Shown one piece after another: positions 17,000-24,455 of a stretch of 24,792 bases of DNA. The DNA is from DATJXG01 sp035500455 (GTDB taxonomy: Bacteria > Acidobacteriota > Terriglobia > Terriglobales > Acidobacteriaceae). Within the stretch, counting starts at the first letter, position 1. Every line of letters starts with the position of its first letter. Made by a program: the position numbers and the translations under genes. Where the stretch lies: NCBI GenBank assembly GCA_035500455.1, contig DATJXG010000186.1, positions 1 to 24,792 of the forward strand. The letters are read 5' to 3'. Under the pieces are notes generated by a model that worked only from the letters and a program-made list of their open reading frames with translations, was not told the DNA's origin and made no database searches.

Positions 17000-19402
17000 C
17001 TACTGATGAGCCGCGGGCGCCTGAGGCGGAGGCGGCGCAATCTGCGCGATGCCCTGCGCCTCGTCCAACTGGGGCAAAGGCTGCTCCAGCGCGATGGCCA
17101 GCACCTGGTCCATGGTCTCCACGAAGTGCAGCTTCATGGCAGTGCGCAGGTTCTCGGGAACTTCCGCCAGATCTTTTTCGTTGTCGGCGGGAAGAATCAC
17201 TTCAAATAATCCCGCGCGATGCGCGGCCAGCAGCTTCTCTTTCAGCCCGCCGATGGGGAGCACTTTCCCGCGCAAAGTGATTTCGCCGGTCATGGCCAAA
17301 TCGCGGCGCACCGAAATCTTGGCCAACGCGCTGGAGATCGCCGTGGCAATCGTGATGCCAGCGGAAGGTCCGTCTTTTGGAATCGCGCCTTCCGGCACGT
17401 GCACGTGGATATCGAGACTGCGGTAGAAATCGCGGGTCAGCCCCAGTCGGTGGGCGCGGGAACGCACGTAAGACATTGCCGCCTGCCCCGACTCCTGCAT
17501 CACGTCGCCGAGCTTTCCGGTCAGGATCAGCTTGCCTTTGCCGTCCACCACGGTCGCTTCGGTGCTCAGGATGGAGCCGCCGACTTCCGTCCAGGCCAGT
17601 CCGGTGACCAGGCCGACTTCGCTCTTCTCGTGGGCCAGGGTGTCGCGGAACTTGATTACGCCCAGGAAGTCATTCACGTTCTCCCCGGTGATTGCAATGT
17701 TGTAAGCCTCGCCTTCCTTCACCACTCTGCGCGCCACTTTCCGGCAAACGTTGCCAATTTCGCGCTCCAGGTTGCGCACCCCCGCTTCCCGTGTGTAAGA
17801 GCGGATCAGCCCGGTGATGGCTTCATCGGAGAACTTGATGTTCTTGTCGGTCAGGCCCGCCTGCAGCATCTGCTTCTTCACCAGGAACTGCTTGGCGATT
17901 TCGACCTTCTCCGGCTCGGTATAGCCGTGCAGCCGCAGCACTTCCATGCGGTCCTGCAGGGCCGGAGGAATGGTGTGCATTACGTTGGCGGTGGCGATGA
18001 AGAAGACCTGCGAGAGGTCATATTCCACATCGAGGTAGTGGTCCACGAACATGAAATTCTGCTCGGGATCGAGCACTTCGAGCAGCGCGGCCGAAGGATC
18101 CCCGCGGAAATCCATGGACATCTTGTCCACTTCATCCAGCATGAAGACCGGGTTCTTGGTGCCGGCTTTCTTCATCATCTGGATGATCTGCCCCGGCAGA
18201 GCGCCGATGTAGGTGCGGCGGTGGCCGCGAATTTCAGCTTCGTCGCGCACCCCGCCCAGCGACATGCGAACGAACTTGCGCCCGGTGGCTTTGGCGATAG
18301 ACATTCCCAGCGAAGTCTTGCCAACTCCCGGGGGCCCCACAAAACATAGAATCGAGCCTTTGGGATTTTTCACCAGCTGCCGAACGGCCAGAAATTCAAG
18401 GATGCGCTCCTTGATTTTCTCCAGCCCGTAATGATCTTCGTTGAGCACTTTCTCGGCGCGGGAAATGTTGCGGATCTCCTTCGACCGCTTCTTCCACGGC
18501 ACCGCCAATAGCCAATCGAGGTAGTTGCGGGAGACGGTGCTCTCCGCCGACATGGGCGGCATGGCTTCCAGCTTCTTGAGTTCCTGCATCGCCTTGTCGC
18601 GCACGTCCTTGGACATGCCCGAGGCCTCGATCTTCTTCTTGAGTTCGTCGAACTCGCTCTTTTCGCCACGGCCCAGTTCTTTCTGGATGGCCTTGATCTT
18701 CTCGTTGAGGTAATACTCTTTTTGTGCCCGCTCCATCTGCCGCTTGACCCGCGACTGGATGGTGCGGTCCATGTTCAGCTTCTCGATTTCGATATCGAGC
18801 ACGTCGCCGATGCGCGTCAGGCGCTCGCCGGGATCGAAAATCTCCAGCAGTTCCTGCTTGTCTTCGATGGAAAGCTGCAGGTTGGCGGCGATGGTGTCGG
18901 TCAGCTTGGCCGGATCCTCCATCCGCACAGCCGCGATCATGGTCTCGTAATTCAGCGACTGGCAGAGCTTCACGTATTGCTCGAACAGCGAAGTCACCCG
19001 CTGCATAGCGGCTTCAATCGGCTGGGTGGTTTCGGTGATGTAGCGCGCCACCCGCACCGTGGCCTGCATGAAGCCTTCGTTCTCGGTAATCTGCAGGATT
19101 TTGCCGCGCTCAATGCCTTCGACCAGGACTTTTATGTTGCCGTCAGGCAGCTTCAGGCTCTGCACGATGTTGACCACCGTGCCGACCTGGTAAATCTCGT
19201 TGGGCTTGGGCTCATCGACGCTGGCATCGTGCTGGGTGGCCAGAAAAATCTTCTTGTCGGCAGCCAGCGCCTCTTCCAGGGCGCGGACGCTGGACTCGCG
19301 GCCCACCACGAACGGCGTCATCATGTAGGGAAAGATGACCACGTCCCGAATGGGCATCATGGGGAGTTTTCTGGTCTCGAATTTTTCCTTGGGGGTGGTC
19401 AA
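17000..19402 (-). CDS. lon: ATP-dependent protease Lon (endopeptidase La)
   Basis: This soluble cytoplasmic AAA+ serine protease of about 800 residues degrades misfolded and regulatory proteins. Numbered from an alternative TTG at 19414, the LON N-terminal domain spans about 15-215 and a coiled helical region about 220-310. Walker A is GPPGVGKT (360-367) and Walker B is VFMLDEVD (423-430). The protease domain runs about 595-775 with catalytic S684 in PKDGPSAG and K727 in GGLKEKLLAAH. The C-terminus ends with a Pro/Ala-rich tail (QIAPPPPQAPAAHQ). I prefer the TTG at 19400-19402, because GGAG lies six bases before it and the protein then begins MTTPKEKFETRKLPMMPIRD. It follows clpX across a 245-bp repeat-filled gap and ends in a clear terminator. 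This is the LonA type, with no membrane anchor. Confidence 0.96.
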   Translation of the reverse strand: MTTPKEKFETRKLPMMPIRDVVIFPYMMTPFVVGRESSVRALEEALAADKKIFLATQHDASVDEPKPNEIYQVGTVVNIVQSLKLPDGNIKVLVEGIERGKILQITENEGFMQATVRVARYITETTQPIEAAMQRVTSLFEQYVKLCQSLNYETMIAAVRMEDPAKLTDTIAANLQLSIEDKQELLEIFDPGERLTRIGDVLDIEIEKLNMDRTIQSRVKRQMERAQKEYYLNEKIKAIQKELGRGEKSEFDELKKKIEASGMSKDVRDKAMQELKKLEAMPPMSAESTVSRNYLDWLLAVPWKKRSKEIRNISRAEKVLNEDHYGLEKIKERILEFLAVRQLVKNPKGSILCFVGPPGVGKTSLGMSIAKATGRKFVRMSLGGVRDEAEIRGHRRTYIGALPGQIIQMMKKAGTKNPVFMLDEVDKMSMDFRGDPSAALLEVLDPEQNFMFVDHYLDVEYDLSQVFFIATANVMHTIPPALQDRMEVLRLHGYTEPEKVEIAKQFLVKKQMLQAGLTDKNIKFSDEAITGLIRSYTREAGVRNLEREIGNVCRKVARRVVKEGEAYNIAITGENVNDFLGVIKFRDTLAHEKSEVGLVTGLAWTEVGGSILSTEATVVDGKGKLILTGKLGDVMQESGQAAMSYVRSRAHRLGLTRDFYRSLDIHVHVPEGAIPKDGPSAGITIATAISSALAKISVRRDLAMTGEITLRGKVLPIGGLKEKLLAAHRAGLFEVILPADNEKDLAEVPENLRTAMKLHFVETMDQVLAIALEQPLPQLDEAQGIAQIAPPPPQAPAAHQ

Positions 19403-19423
19403 TGAATGCTCCAAAATCGCACT

Positions 19424-19644
19424 GGCTTCTAGCTGCTAGCTCCTTGCTTCTGGGGTACGGCCCTCCGTTTCACGGGGCACTCTCACCCTTGTCATTCCGA
19501 GGAGCCAAAGGCGACGAGGAATCTGCACTTCCCCGCCCACCGGCAAACTGCGGATCCCTCGCTTCGCTCGAAATGACAATCAAAGGGTTCTCGGCCACCA
19601 GCCAGCGGCTAGAGCTGATAGCCGAGGGCCAGAAGCTGATAGCC
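19424..19644. repeat. Nested composite palindrome filling the clpX-lon gap
   Basis: The outer left word GGCTTCTAGCTGCTAGC (19424-19440) recurs, inverted and iterated, on the right as GGCTAGAGCTGATAGCC (19608-19624) and GGCCAGAAGCTGATAGCC (19627-19644). Inside, TTGTCATTCCGAGGAGC (from 19489) through GAGGAATCTGCA (to 19527) is mirrored by CTGCGGATCCCTCGCTTCGC through AAATGACAA (19548-19579). The element spans from three bases after the clpX stop to about 10-20 bases upstream of the lon start. It has no coding potential and could affect lon expression. Confidence 0.8.
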
Positions 19645-19647
19645 GCC

Positions 19648-20925
19648 CTACCCCGCTTTCTCCATCATCGCCAGCGAAACGTCCCGCTTTTCCACCATGG
19701 TGCCAGTTACCTCGAACTCTTTGACGCGCTTCTGGCTCGGGAGATGATACATCAGGTCCAGCATTAATTCTTCCAGGATCATCCTTAGTCCGCGGGCGCC
19801 CACTTTCCGCGCCATAGCCTGGCGGGAAATCGCCTTCAGGGCATCGTCGCTGAACTTCAGCCGGACGTTCTCGAATTCGAATAACCTCTGATACTGCTTG
19901 ATGATAGCATTCTTCGGCCGGGTCAGAATCTCGATCAGCGCGAACTCATCCAGGTCTTCCAGCACGCCCACGACGGGCAACCGTCCGACAAACTCCGGAA
20001 TCAGCCCGAACTTGATCAGATCCTCGGGCTGCACGTCGCTCAGCAGTTCGAAATTCCGCTTGCGGGCCGCCGCCGGCTCATCCGTGTCGCTCTCTTCGCC
20101 GGCGCGGAAGCCGAGGGCCTTCTTGCCCACCCGCCGGCCTACGATCTTTTCCAGGCCAACGAAGGCTCCGCCGCAGATGAAGAGAATGTTCGTGGTATCC
20201 ACCGGGGTAAATTCCTGGTGGGGATGCTTCCGGCCCCCTTGCGGCGGCACGTTAGCGATGGTGCCTTCGAGAATTTTGAGCAGCGCCTGCTGCACGCCCT
20301 CGCCCGAAACATCGCGGGTGATCGAGGGGTTCTCATCCTTGCGCCCGATCTTATCCACTTCGTCGATGTAGATAATCCCGGTCTGGGTGCGGCCCACGTC
20401 GCCATCGGCCGCCTGCAGCAGCTTCAGGATGATGTTCTCCACGTCTTCGCCGACGTATCCCGCTTCGGTGAGGGTGGTCGCGTCCACGATCGCGAAGGGC
20501 ACATCCAGCATGCGGGCCAAAGTCTGCGCGAGCAGGGTTTTGCCGGTGCCCGTGGGCCCGATCAGCATGATGTTCGACTTGGTCAGCTCCACGCCATCCC
20601 CGGCGCGCTGCCGGTTCATGTAAATCCGCTTGTAGTGGTTGTAAACCGCGACCGCCAGCTTCTTCTTGGTCTGTTCCTGGCCGATGACGTACTCATCGAG
20701 GAAGGTCTTCACTTCCTGCGGCTTGGGAAGCTGATTTGGCGTGGAAGCGGGTGGGGTGGCGGCGCGGTCATCTTCCAGAATGGAATTGCAGACCCCAACG
20801 CACTCATCGCAGATATAAGCCCGAGGATAATCGCTGGGAGAGGAGATCAGCTTGGCCACCGCGTCCTGTGACTTATGGCAGAAGGAGCAACGCAACATCT
20901 CGTCCGTGCCTGATCGGTTTTTCAC
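19648..20925 (-). CDS. clpX: ATP-dependent Clp protease ATP-binding subunit ClpX
   Basis: This 425-residue AAA+ unfoldase feeds substrates to ClpP. The N-terminal zinc-binding domain has C13-x2-C16 and C39-x2-C42. Walker A is GPTGTGKT (123-130) and the pore loop is GYVGE (156-160). Walker B is YIDEVDK (186-192), the RKH loop is at 232-234, and sensor II GAR is at 376-378. The ClpP-docking loop reads LGF (271-273), where E. coli has IGF. The start is a GTG at 20923-20925 with AAGGAG seven bases upstream; a longer in-frame start at 20985 lacks support and would add 20 residues not seen in the family. Length and motif order are normal. The gene lies about 175 bp downstream of clpP in the same direction. 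Confidence 0.97.
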   Translation of the reverse strand: MKNRSGTDEMLRCSFCHKSQDAVAKLISSPSDYPRAYICDECVGVCNSILEDDRAATPPASTPNQLPKPQEVKTFLDEYVIGQEQTKKKLAVAVYNHYKRIYMNRQRAGDGVELTKSNIMLIGPTGTGKTLLAQTLARMLDVPFAIVDATTLTEAGYVGEDVENIILKLLQAADGDVGRTQTGIIYIDEVDKIGRKDENPSITRDVSGEGVQQALLKILEGTIANVPPQGGRKHPHQEFTPVDTTNILFICGGAFVGLEKIVGRRVGKKALGFRAGEESDTDEPAAARKRNFELLSDVQPEDLIKFGLIPEFVGRLPVVGVLEDLDEFALIEILTRPKNAIIKQYQRLFEFENVRLKFSDDALKAISRQAMARKVGARGLRMILEELMLDLMYHLPSQKRVKEFEVTGTMVEKRDVSLAMMEKAG

Positions 20926-21026
20926 TCCCCTACTCCTTAATCCCGTGTTGGTTTGGCCAGAGCGACTTGCTTCTTCAAGAACCACGCCACAAAATCTGGG
21001 AGCGGTCCGGATCCTGAAATCCGGCC

Positions 21027-21087
21027 GCTAAAATAGCAGTCCTAAAAATAACCAGTGCTCAAAATAACAGCTCTCAAAATGACAAAG
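21027..21087. repeat. Fourfold degenerate A-rich tandem repeat in the clpP-clpX gap
   Basis: Four imperfect units of 15-17 bp follow each other: CCGCTAAAATAGCAGT, CCTAAAAATAACCAGTG, CTCAAAATAACAGCT and CTCAAAATGACAAAG. The core is CTNAAAATRRCAG. The stretch is much more AT-rich than its surroundings and ends at the clpP terminator-like hairpin. Confidence 0.65.
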
Positions 21088-21113
21088 ACCCGATCATACG
21101 CTCAGCGGGTCTT
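21085..21113 (-). terminator. Terminator-like hairpin overlapping the clpP stop
   Basis: AAGACCCG (21106-21113 on the complement) pairs perfectly with CGGGTCTT (21085-21092 on the complement) across a 13-nt loop. The stem includes the last two sense codons and part of the stop of clpP. On the minus strand it is followed by TGTCATTTTG, a weak T-rich tail. It could partly end clpP transcription or lower readthrough into clpX. Confidence 0.55.
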
Positions 21114-21725
21114 ATAGATGATGTCATCTATGATTCCGTACTCCTTCGACTGCTGCGCGTTCATAATGAAGTCGCGCTCCACATCTTTTTCCACCTTTTC
21201 CAGTTTCTGCCCGGTGTGCTTGGACAGCAACTGGTTGGTAATCTCACGCATGCGCAGAATTTCCCGCGCATGAATATCGATATCGGTGGCCTGCCCGGAA
21301 AGCCCACCCATCGACGGTTGGTGGATCAGAATTCTCGAATTGGGAAGCGCCAGCCGCTTCTTGGCCTCGCCCGCCGAGAGCAGCAGCGCCGCCATGCTGG
21401 CCGCCTGGCCGATGCAGATAGTGGTCACGTCGTTCTTCACATACTGCATGGTGTCGTAAATCGCCATGCCCGCGGTGATCGAACCGCCCGGCGAGTTGAT
21501 GTAAAGCTGAATATCCTTCTCCGGATCTTCCTGCGCCAGAAACAGCATCTGCGCGATCACCAGGTTGGCGATGTTGTCATCGATCGGCGTGCCGATGAAG
21601 ATGATGTTGTCGCGCAATAGCCGGGAGTAAATGTCGTAAGCCCGCTCGCCCCGCCCGGTCTGCTCGATGACCATGGGCACCAGCATCATATGTGGATCGT
21701 TCGTGTGTCGATCGTTCACGTTCAC
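21102..21725 (-). CDS. clpP: ATP-dependent Clp protease proteolytic subunit ClpP
   Basis: This 207-residue serine peptidase assembles into the double-ring chamber of ClpXP. The catalytic triad is visible: S110 in GQAASMAALLL, H135 in ILIHQPS, and D185 in DVERDF. YINSPGGSITAGMAIYD (75-91) is the family's oxyanion region. A short N-terminal segment before VPMVIEQTGRGERAYD may be a removable propeptide. The His loop reads HQPSMGGLSGQ, one residue longer than the HQPLGGYQGQ of E. coli. The start is a GTG at 21723-21725, with GGGAG about eight bases upstream; a second GTG two codons later is equally possible. It lies between tig and clpX in the classical order. Confidence 0.97.
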   Translation of the reverse strand: MNVNDRHTNDPHMMLVPMVIEQTGRGERAYDIYSRLLRDNIIFIGTPIDDNIANLVIAQMLFLAQEDPEKDIQLYINSPGGSITAGMAIYDTMQYVKNDVTTICIGQAASMAALLLSAGEAKKRLALPNSRILIHQPSMGGLSGQATDIDIHAREILRMREITNQLLSKHTGQKLEKVEKDVERDFIMNAQQSKEYGIIDDIIYKTR

Positions 21726-21740
21726 CTTTCACACTCCCAC

Positions 21741-21796
21741 CTGGAAACCGGTTCTGATTCCAGTTTAGGGTTTCTGGACTTCCAGTTTCTGGAAAC
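21741..21796. repeat. Iterated CTGGAAAC/TTCCAG repeat in the tig-clpP gap
   Basis: CTGGAAAC (21741-21748), TTCCAG (21758-21763), TTTCTGGA (21771-21778), TTCCAG (21780-21785) and CTGGAAAC (21789-21796) are alternating direct and inverted copies of one word. They fill most of the 97-bp gap between tig and clpP. Several short hairpins are possible; none has a U-tract. Confidence 0.6.
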
Positions 21797-21822
21797 GACG
21801 CGGGGATCAGAGCAACATCGCC

Positions 21823-23151
21823 TCAGGCCGACTGGCGATACAGGAGATCGAGGGCTTTGTCGTTGCGGATTCTAGCCCGGATTCTATCCAGCGCTCCATC
21901 CTCTGTCAATCGGGCGCGAATCGCCTCCGGCGTCTGCTTCGACTGCGCCGCCAGCGCTTCGATCTCCCGGTTGACTTCCTCCTCGCCCACTTCGATCCTC
22001 TCTTCCTCCGCGATCTTTTCCAGCAACAAAGAAGCTTTCACGTCCTGCATCGCCTGCTCGCGCTGATCGCTGCGCAGGCGCTTCAAATCCATTTTCTTGA
22101 GATCTTCGGCGCGCAGCCCCTGCGCCACCAGCGAGCGCAGGCCGCGGTCCAGCCGCGAATCCAGCTGCCGCTCCACCAGCGCGTCCGGAACTTCGAACTC
22201 GTTGCGCTTCACCAGCTGCTCCACCAGTTTTTCCTTGGCCTCGCGCTCCGCCAGTTGCTTGCGCTCCGCCTCCATGCCCTCGCGAATGCGCTTGCGCACT
22301 TCCGCCAGGTCGGCAAACTCTCCCAGCTCTTTGGCGAACGCATCGTTCAACTCGGGCAGCGTCTTCTGCTTTGCCGACTGCACCTTTACCGTATACGTGA
22401 ACGACTTCCCCGCCAAGCGCCGGTCGGACGAGTCCTCCGGGTACGTGACGTCGAAGGTTCTCTCCTCGCCCGCGGAAACCCCGCGCAGATTTTCCGTGAA
22501 CTCGGGCATGGTGTTCTTGCCGCCAATTTCCACCAGCACCTCGTCCATGTGGATGGGTTTGCCCTGCCCGTCTTTGGGATGGCCATCGAGCGCAGCCTGG
22601 GCAAAGTCGCCGTCCTGCAGCTGGCGGCCGTCGAGCGTGGTGTAGCTGGCGTGCTGTTCCCGCAGGCCGTTCAGCGTCTGCTCTATTTCTTCATCCGTCA
22701 CCGCGACTTCGGCCTTCTCCGCCCGCAGCTCGCGGTAGCCTTCCACCTTGATGTCGGGCATGACCTCGAAACTCGCTTTGAAGCGCAGCGGTTCGTTCTC
22801 ATGCACGTGGAGATCGGTGACCCGCGGTTGTGAAACCGGCTTCAGCCCCAGCTTGTCGGCCTCGCGGCGGAAGTAGCGCGGCACCAGTACTTCCACTACA
22901 TCGCTCTTTAGATCTTCCGAGAAGCGCTGGCGGATAATCGACGCCGGCACATGCCCACGCCGGAAGCCAGGCAATCGGGCGGTCTTCTGATATTTCTGGA
23001 TCAGCGATTCAGTTTCGCGGGTGACTTCTGCGGCGGGAACTTCAATCTCAATTTCTCGCTTAACACCGCTGGCTTCAGTGGGGCTCACATGCTGAGTGTA
23101 AAGAGAGAAGATGAGCACCGTCAAACGACGAAAGGCGCTCAGGGGTAACAT
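21823..23151 (-). CDS. tig: Trigger factor (ribosome-associated chaperone and peptidyl-prolyl isomerase)
   Basis: This protein of up to 442 residues binds the ribosomal exit tunnel and shields nascent chains. Its N-terminal ribosome-binding domain carries PGFRRGHVP (61-69, the GFRxGxxP loop). An FKBP-type isomerase domain follows (about 175-260, including DGDFAQAALDG and the MPEFTENLRGVSAGEE segment). The helical C-terminal chaperone domain runs to the end (LLYRQSA). The start is uncertain. The ATG at 23149-23151 has only a weak AGG upstream and adds a hydrophobic-looking segment (LTVLIFSLY) before the conserved part. A GTG at 23086-23088 (protein VSPTEASGVKREIEIEV) gives 421 residues and fits the family's usual beginning better. 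First gene of the tig-clpP-clpX-lon cluster. Confidence 0.95.
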   Translation of the reverse strand: MLPLSAFRRLTVLIFSLYTQHVSPTEASGVKREIEIEVPAAEVTRETESLIQKYQKTARLPGFRRGHVPASIIRQRFSEDLKSDVVEVLVPRYFRREADKLGLKPVSQPRVTDLHVHENEPLRFKASFEVMPDIKVEGYRELRAEKAEVAVTDEEIEQTLNGLREQHASYTTLDGRQLQDGDFAQAALDGHPKDGQGKPIHMDEVLVEIGGKNTMPEFTENLRGVSAGEERTFDVTYPEDSSDRRLAGKSFTYTVKVQSAKQKTLPELNDAFAKELGEFADLAEVRKRIREGMEAERKQLAEREAKEKLVEQLVKRNEFEVPDALVERQLDSRLDRGLRSLVAQGLRAEDLKKMDLKRLRSDQREQAMQDVKASLLLEKIAEEERIEVGEEEVNREIEALAAQSKQTPEAIRARLTEDGALDRIRARIRNDKALDLLYRQSA

Positions 23152-23244
23152 TACGCCTGCCGATGGTTGCTAGCCGAAAGTCACAGCCGAGAAGGACGGA
23201 GATTCCCGAAATGGCGACGCCGTGGTTGGAGGCGTTGCGTGGCG

Positions 23245-23267
23245 GTAGCGCCGGCGTCTCGCCGGCA
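23245..23267. repeat. GTAGCGCCGGC hairpin repeat, copy 1
   Basis: GTAGC precedes a perfect 7-bp hairpin, GCCGGCG-TCT-CGCCGGC, then A. It is a near-copy of the element at 23436-23458. Confidence 0.7.
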
Positions 23268-23302
23268 ACATGCCAAGGTCACACACTTGCAAGACCTGAA
23301 AA

Positions 23303-23352
23303 ACCTCCGCACGCTCGGCGGCAGTTCTCAGCGCCTCTGTGATTTAAGATTT
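23303..23352. repeat. Interspersed repeat, subfamily 2 (copy 3)
   Basis: It begins ACCTCCGCACGCTCGGCGGC on the plus strand and shares GCAGTTCTCAGC with the copy at 16887. It lies in opposite orientation to the subfamily 1 copy only 30 bases further on. Confidence 0.7.
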
Positions 23353-23382
23353 AGCTTTTTCTCAGGCTCGGGAGAAAACCCC

Positions 23383-23427
23383 AAATCGCCGAGCACGCAA
23401 AGAACCTCCGCCGAGTTCGCCGAGTCG
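23383..23427. repeat. Interspersed repeat, subfamily 1 (copy 2)
   Basis: It begins AAATCGCCGAGCACGCAAAG and matches the copy at 4400-4444 at 39 of 45 positions without gaps, 19 kb away. Confidence 0.78.
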
Positions 23428-23435
23428 TCCCGACC

Positions 23436-23458
23436 GTAGCGCCGGCCTCCCGCCGGCA
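23436..23458. repeat. GTAGCGCCGGC hairpin repeat, copy 2
   Basis: GTAGC precedes the hairpin GCCGGC-CTCCC-GCCGGC, then A. It differs from copy 1 only around the loop, so both stems are kept. Confidence 0.7.
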
Positions 23459-23538
23459 ACGCCGTCCGCATCTCAACTGCGAACCGCGTCGCAGCCCAAA
23501 CTAGCCGGCTTGGCCCCTCGACTTCGCGCAGCGCATGC

Positions 23539-23550
23539 TGCCGGCGCTAC
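23539..23550. repeat. GTAGCGCCGGC repeat, inverted half copy
   Basis: TGCCGGCGCTAC is the reverse complement of one arm of the copies at 23245 and 23436. It ends seven bases before the glycosylase start codon. Confidence 0.6.
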
Positions 23551-23557
23551 CGCTAGA

Positions 23558-24331
23558 ATGCCACCTATGCCCGCCTGGCTCGACGAACTCAACCGCGAGG
23601 TCATCTCCTGCACTCTTTGTCCGCGCCTGGTCGAATACCGCGAGAGCGTCGCCCGCGAAAAACGCCGCGCTTATCGCGACTGCGAATACTGGGGCAAGCC
23701 TGTCCCCGGATTCGGCGATCCCAATGCCCGCATCCTCGTTCTCGGCCTCGCTCCCGGAGCCCACGGCTCCAACCGCACAGGCCGCCCCTTCACCGGAGAC
23801 GCTTCCGGCAAGTTCATGTATCCCGTGCTCCACGAAACCGGCTTTGCCAACCAACCCAACGCCACCGATCGCGACGACGGCCTTAAGCTGAAAGATCTCT
23901 ACATCACCGCCGCCGCCCGCTGCGCTCCGCCCGATAACAAGCCGCTTCCGCAGGAGTTGGCCAACTGTGCGCCCTATCTGGATCGGGAAATGGCTGGGCT
24001 GAAGAAATTGAAAGTCGTGGTCGCCCTGGGAAAAATTGCCTTTGACGCCTACCTTCACCATCTCAAGCGCCTCGGCCTGTTGAGCAGCAAGGCACCGTAC
24101 GTTTTTAAGCACGGCGCGAAGTACAGCCTGCCCGGAGGCTGCGTGCTGCTAGCCTCTTACCACCCTTCGAACCAGAACACGCAAACCGGCAAGCTCACCC
24201 GCCCGATGTTTGTGAGCATTTTCAAGCACGCAGCCACACTCGCCGCGAGCCTGGACGATAGAGGCGGCGCTCAGAGGAGAAAAAAGACTCGGTCCGCTGA
24301 TAAAGAAAGCCCTAATCACGCCGATAGATAA
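23558..24331 (+). CDS. Family 5 uracil-DNA glycosylase (UdgB-like)
   Basis: This 257-residue base-excision repair enzyme removes uracil, and in this family often hypoxanthine, from DNA. The diagnostic motif GLAPGAHGSNRTGRPFTGD is at 63-81; as in family 5, the first motif lacks the catalytic polar residue of classical Ung. The second motif, YHPSNQN, is at 201-207. Four cysteines, C18 and C21 (SCTLCPR), C122 (ARCAPP) and C137 (ANCAPY), fit the 4Fe-4S cluster of the family. The basic C-terminal tail (RRKKTRSADKE) is outside the fold. The ATG at 23558 is preferred to a longer frame that would run through repeat DNA; an ATG three codons on is also possible. No Shine-Dalgarno is visible. Stands alone, convergent with the DUF5131 gene. 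Confidence 0.92.
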   Translation: MPPMPAWLDELNREVISCTLCPRLVEYRESVAREKRRAYRDCEYWGKPVPGFGDPNARILVLGLAPGAHGSNRTGRPFTGDASGKFMYPVLHETGFANQPNATDRDDGLKLKDLYITAAARCAPPDNKPLPQELANCAPYLDREMAGLKKLKVVVALGKIAFDAYLHHLKRLGLLSSKAPYVFKHGAKYSLPGGCVLLASYHPSNQNTQTGKLTRPMFVSIFKHAATLAASLDDRGGAQRRKKTRSADKESPNHADR

Positions 24332-24437
24332 CTCCAGCGCCCGCCGCCGGGGCCGGATTGCTAGCTTACCCAACGGGGCAAACGCAACATGGGGGAAGCA
24401 AACCGGGGCGGCGGACGCGCATCGATCGTGGCGCTAC

Positions 24438-24455
24438 GGTCCAGCTAGCTGGACC
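24438..24455. repeat. Perfect 18-bp palindrome across a stop codon
   Basis: GGTCCAGCTAGCTGGACC is fully self-complementary without a loop and includes the TAG stop (24445-24447, minus strand) of the DUF5131 gene. No U-tract follows on either strand. Confidence 0.6.

Larger units (their letters stand above)
23152..23557. other. Divergent intergenic region, tig / uracil-DNA glycosylase
   Basis: A 406-bp gap with no supportable gene. It is packed with repeats: hairpin elements of the GTAGCGCCGGC family at 23245, 23436 and 23539, and two interspersed repeat copies at 23303 and 23383. Promoters for tig and the glycosylase must lie here but are not recognisable. Confidence 0.6.

Noticed and set aside
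17219..18349. Long open frame on the plus strand opposite lon
   Set aside because: It is antisense to a fully conserved Lon protein, with low-complexity His/Gly/Val-rich translation; long antisense frames are expected in GC-rich codon usage.
19403..19647. Possible insertion sequence or small gene in the clpX-lon gap
   Set aside because: No transposase frame and no coding signal; the terminal symmetry belongs to a short palindromic repeat element.
20926..20985. Longer N-terminus for ClpX
   Set aside because: The GTG at 20923-20925 has an ideal AAGGAG and gives the usual family length; the extension covers the ribosome-binding site itself.
23510..23557. Upstream start for the uracil-DNA glycosylase
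   Set aside because: The added residues would be encoded by the GTAGCGCCGGC repeat and do not resemble the family; the later ATG gives a normal N-terminus.
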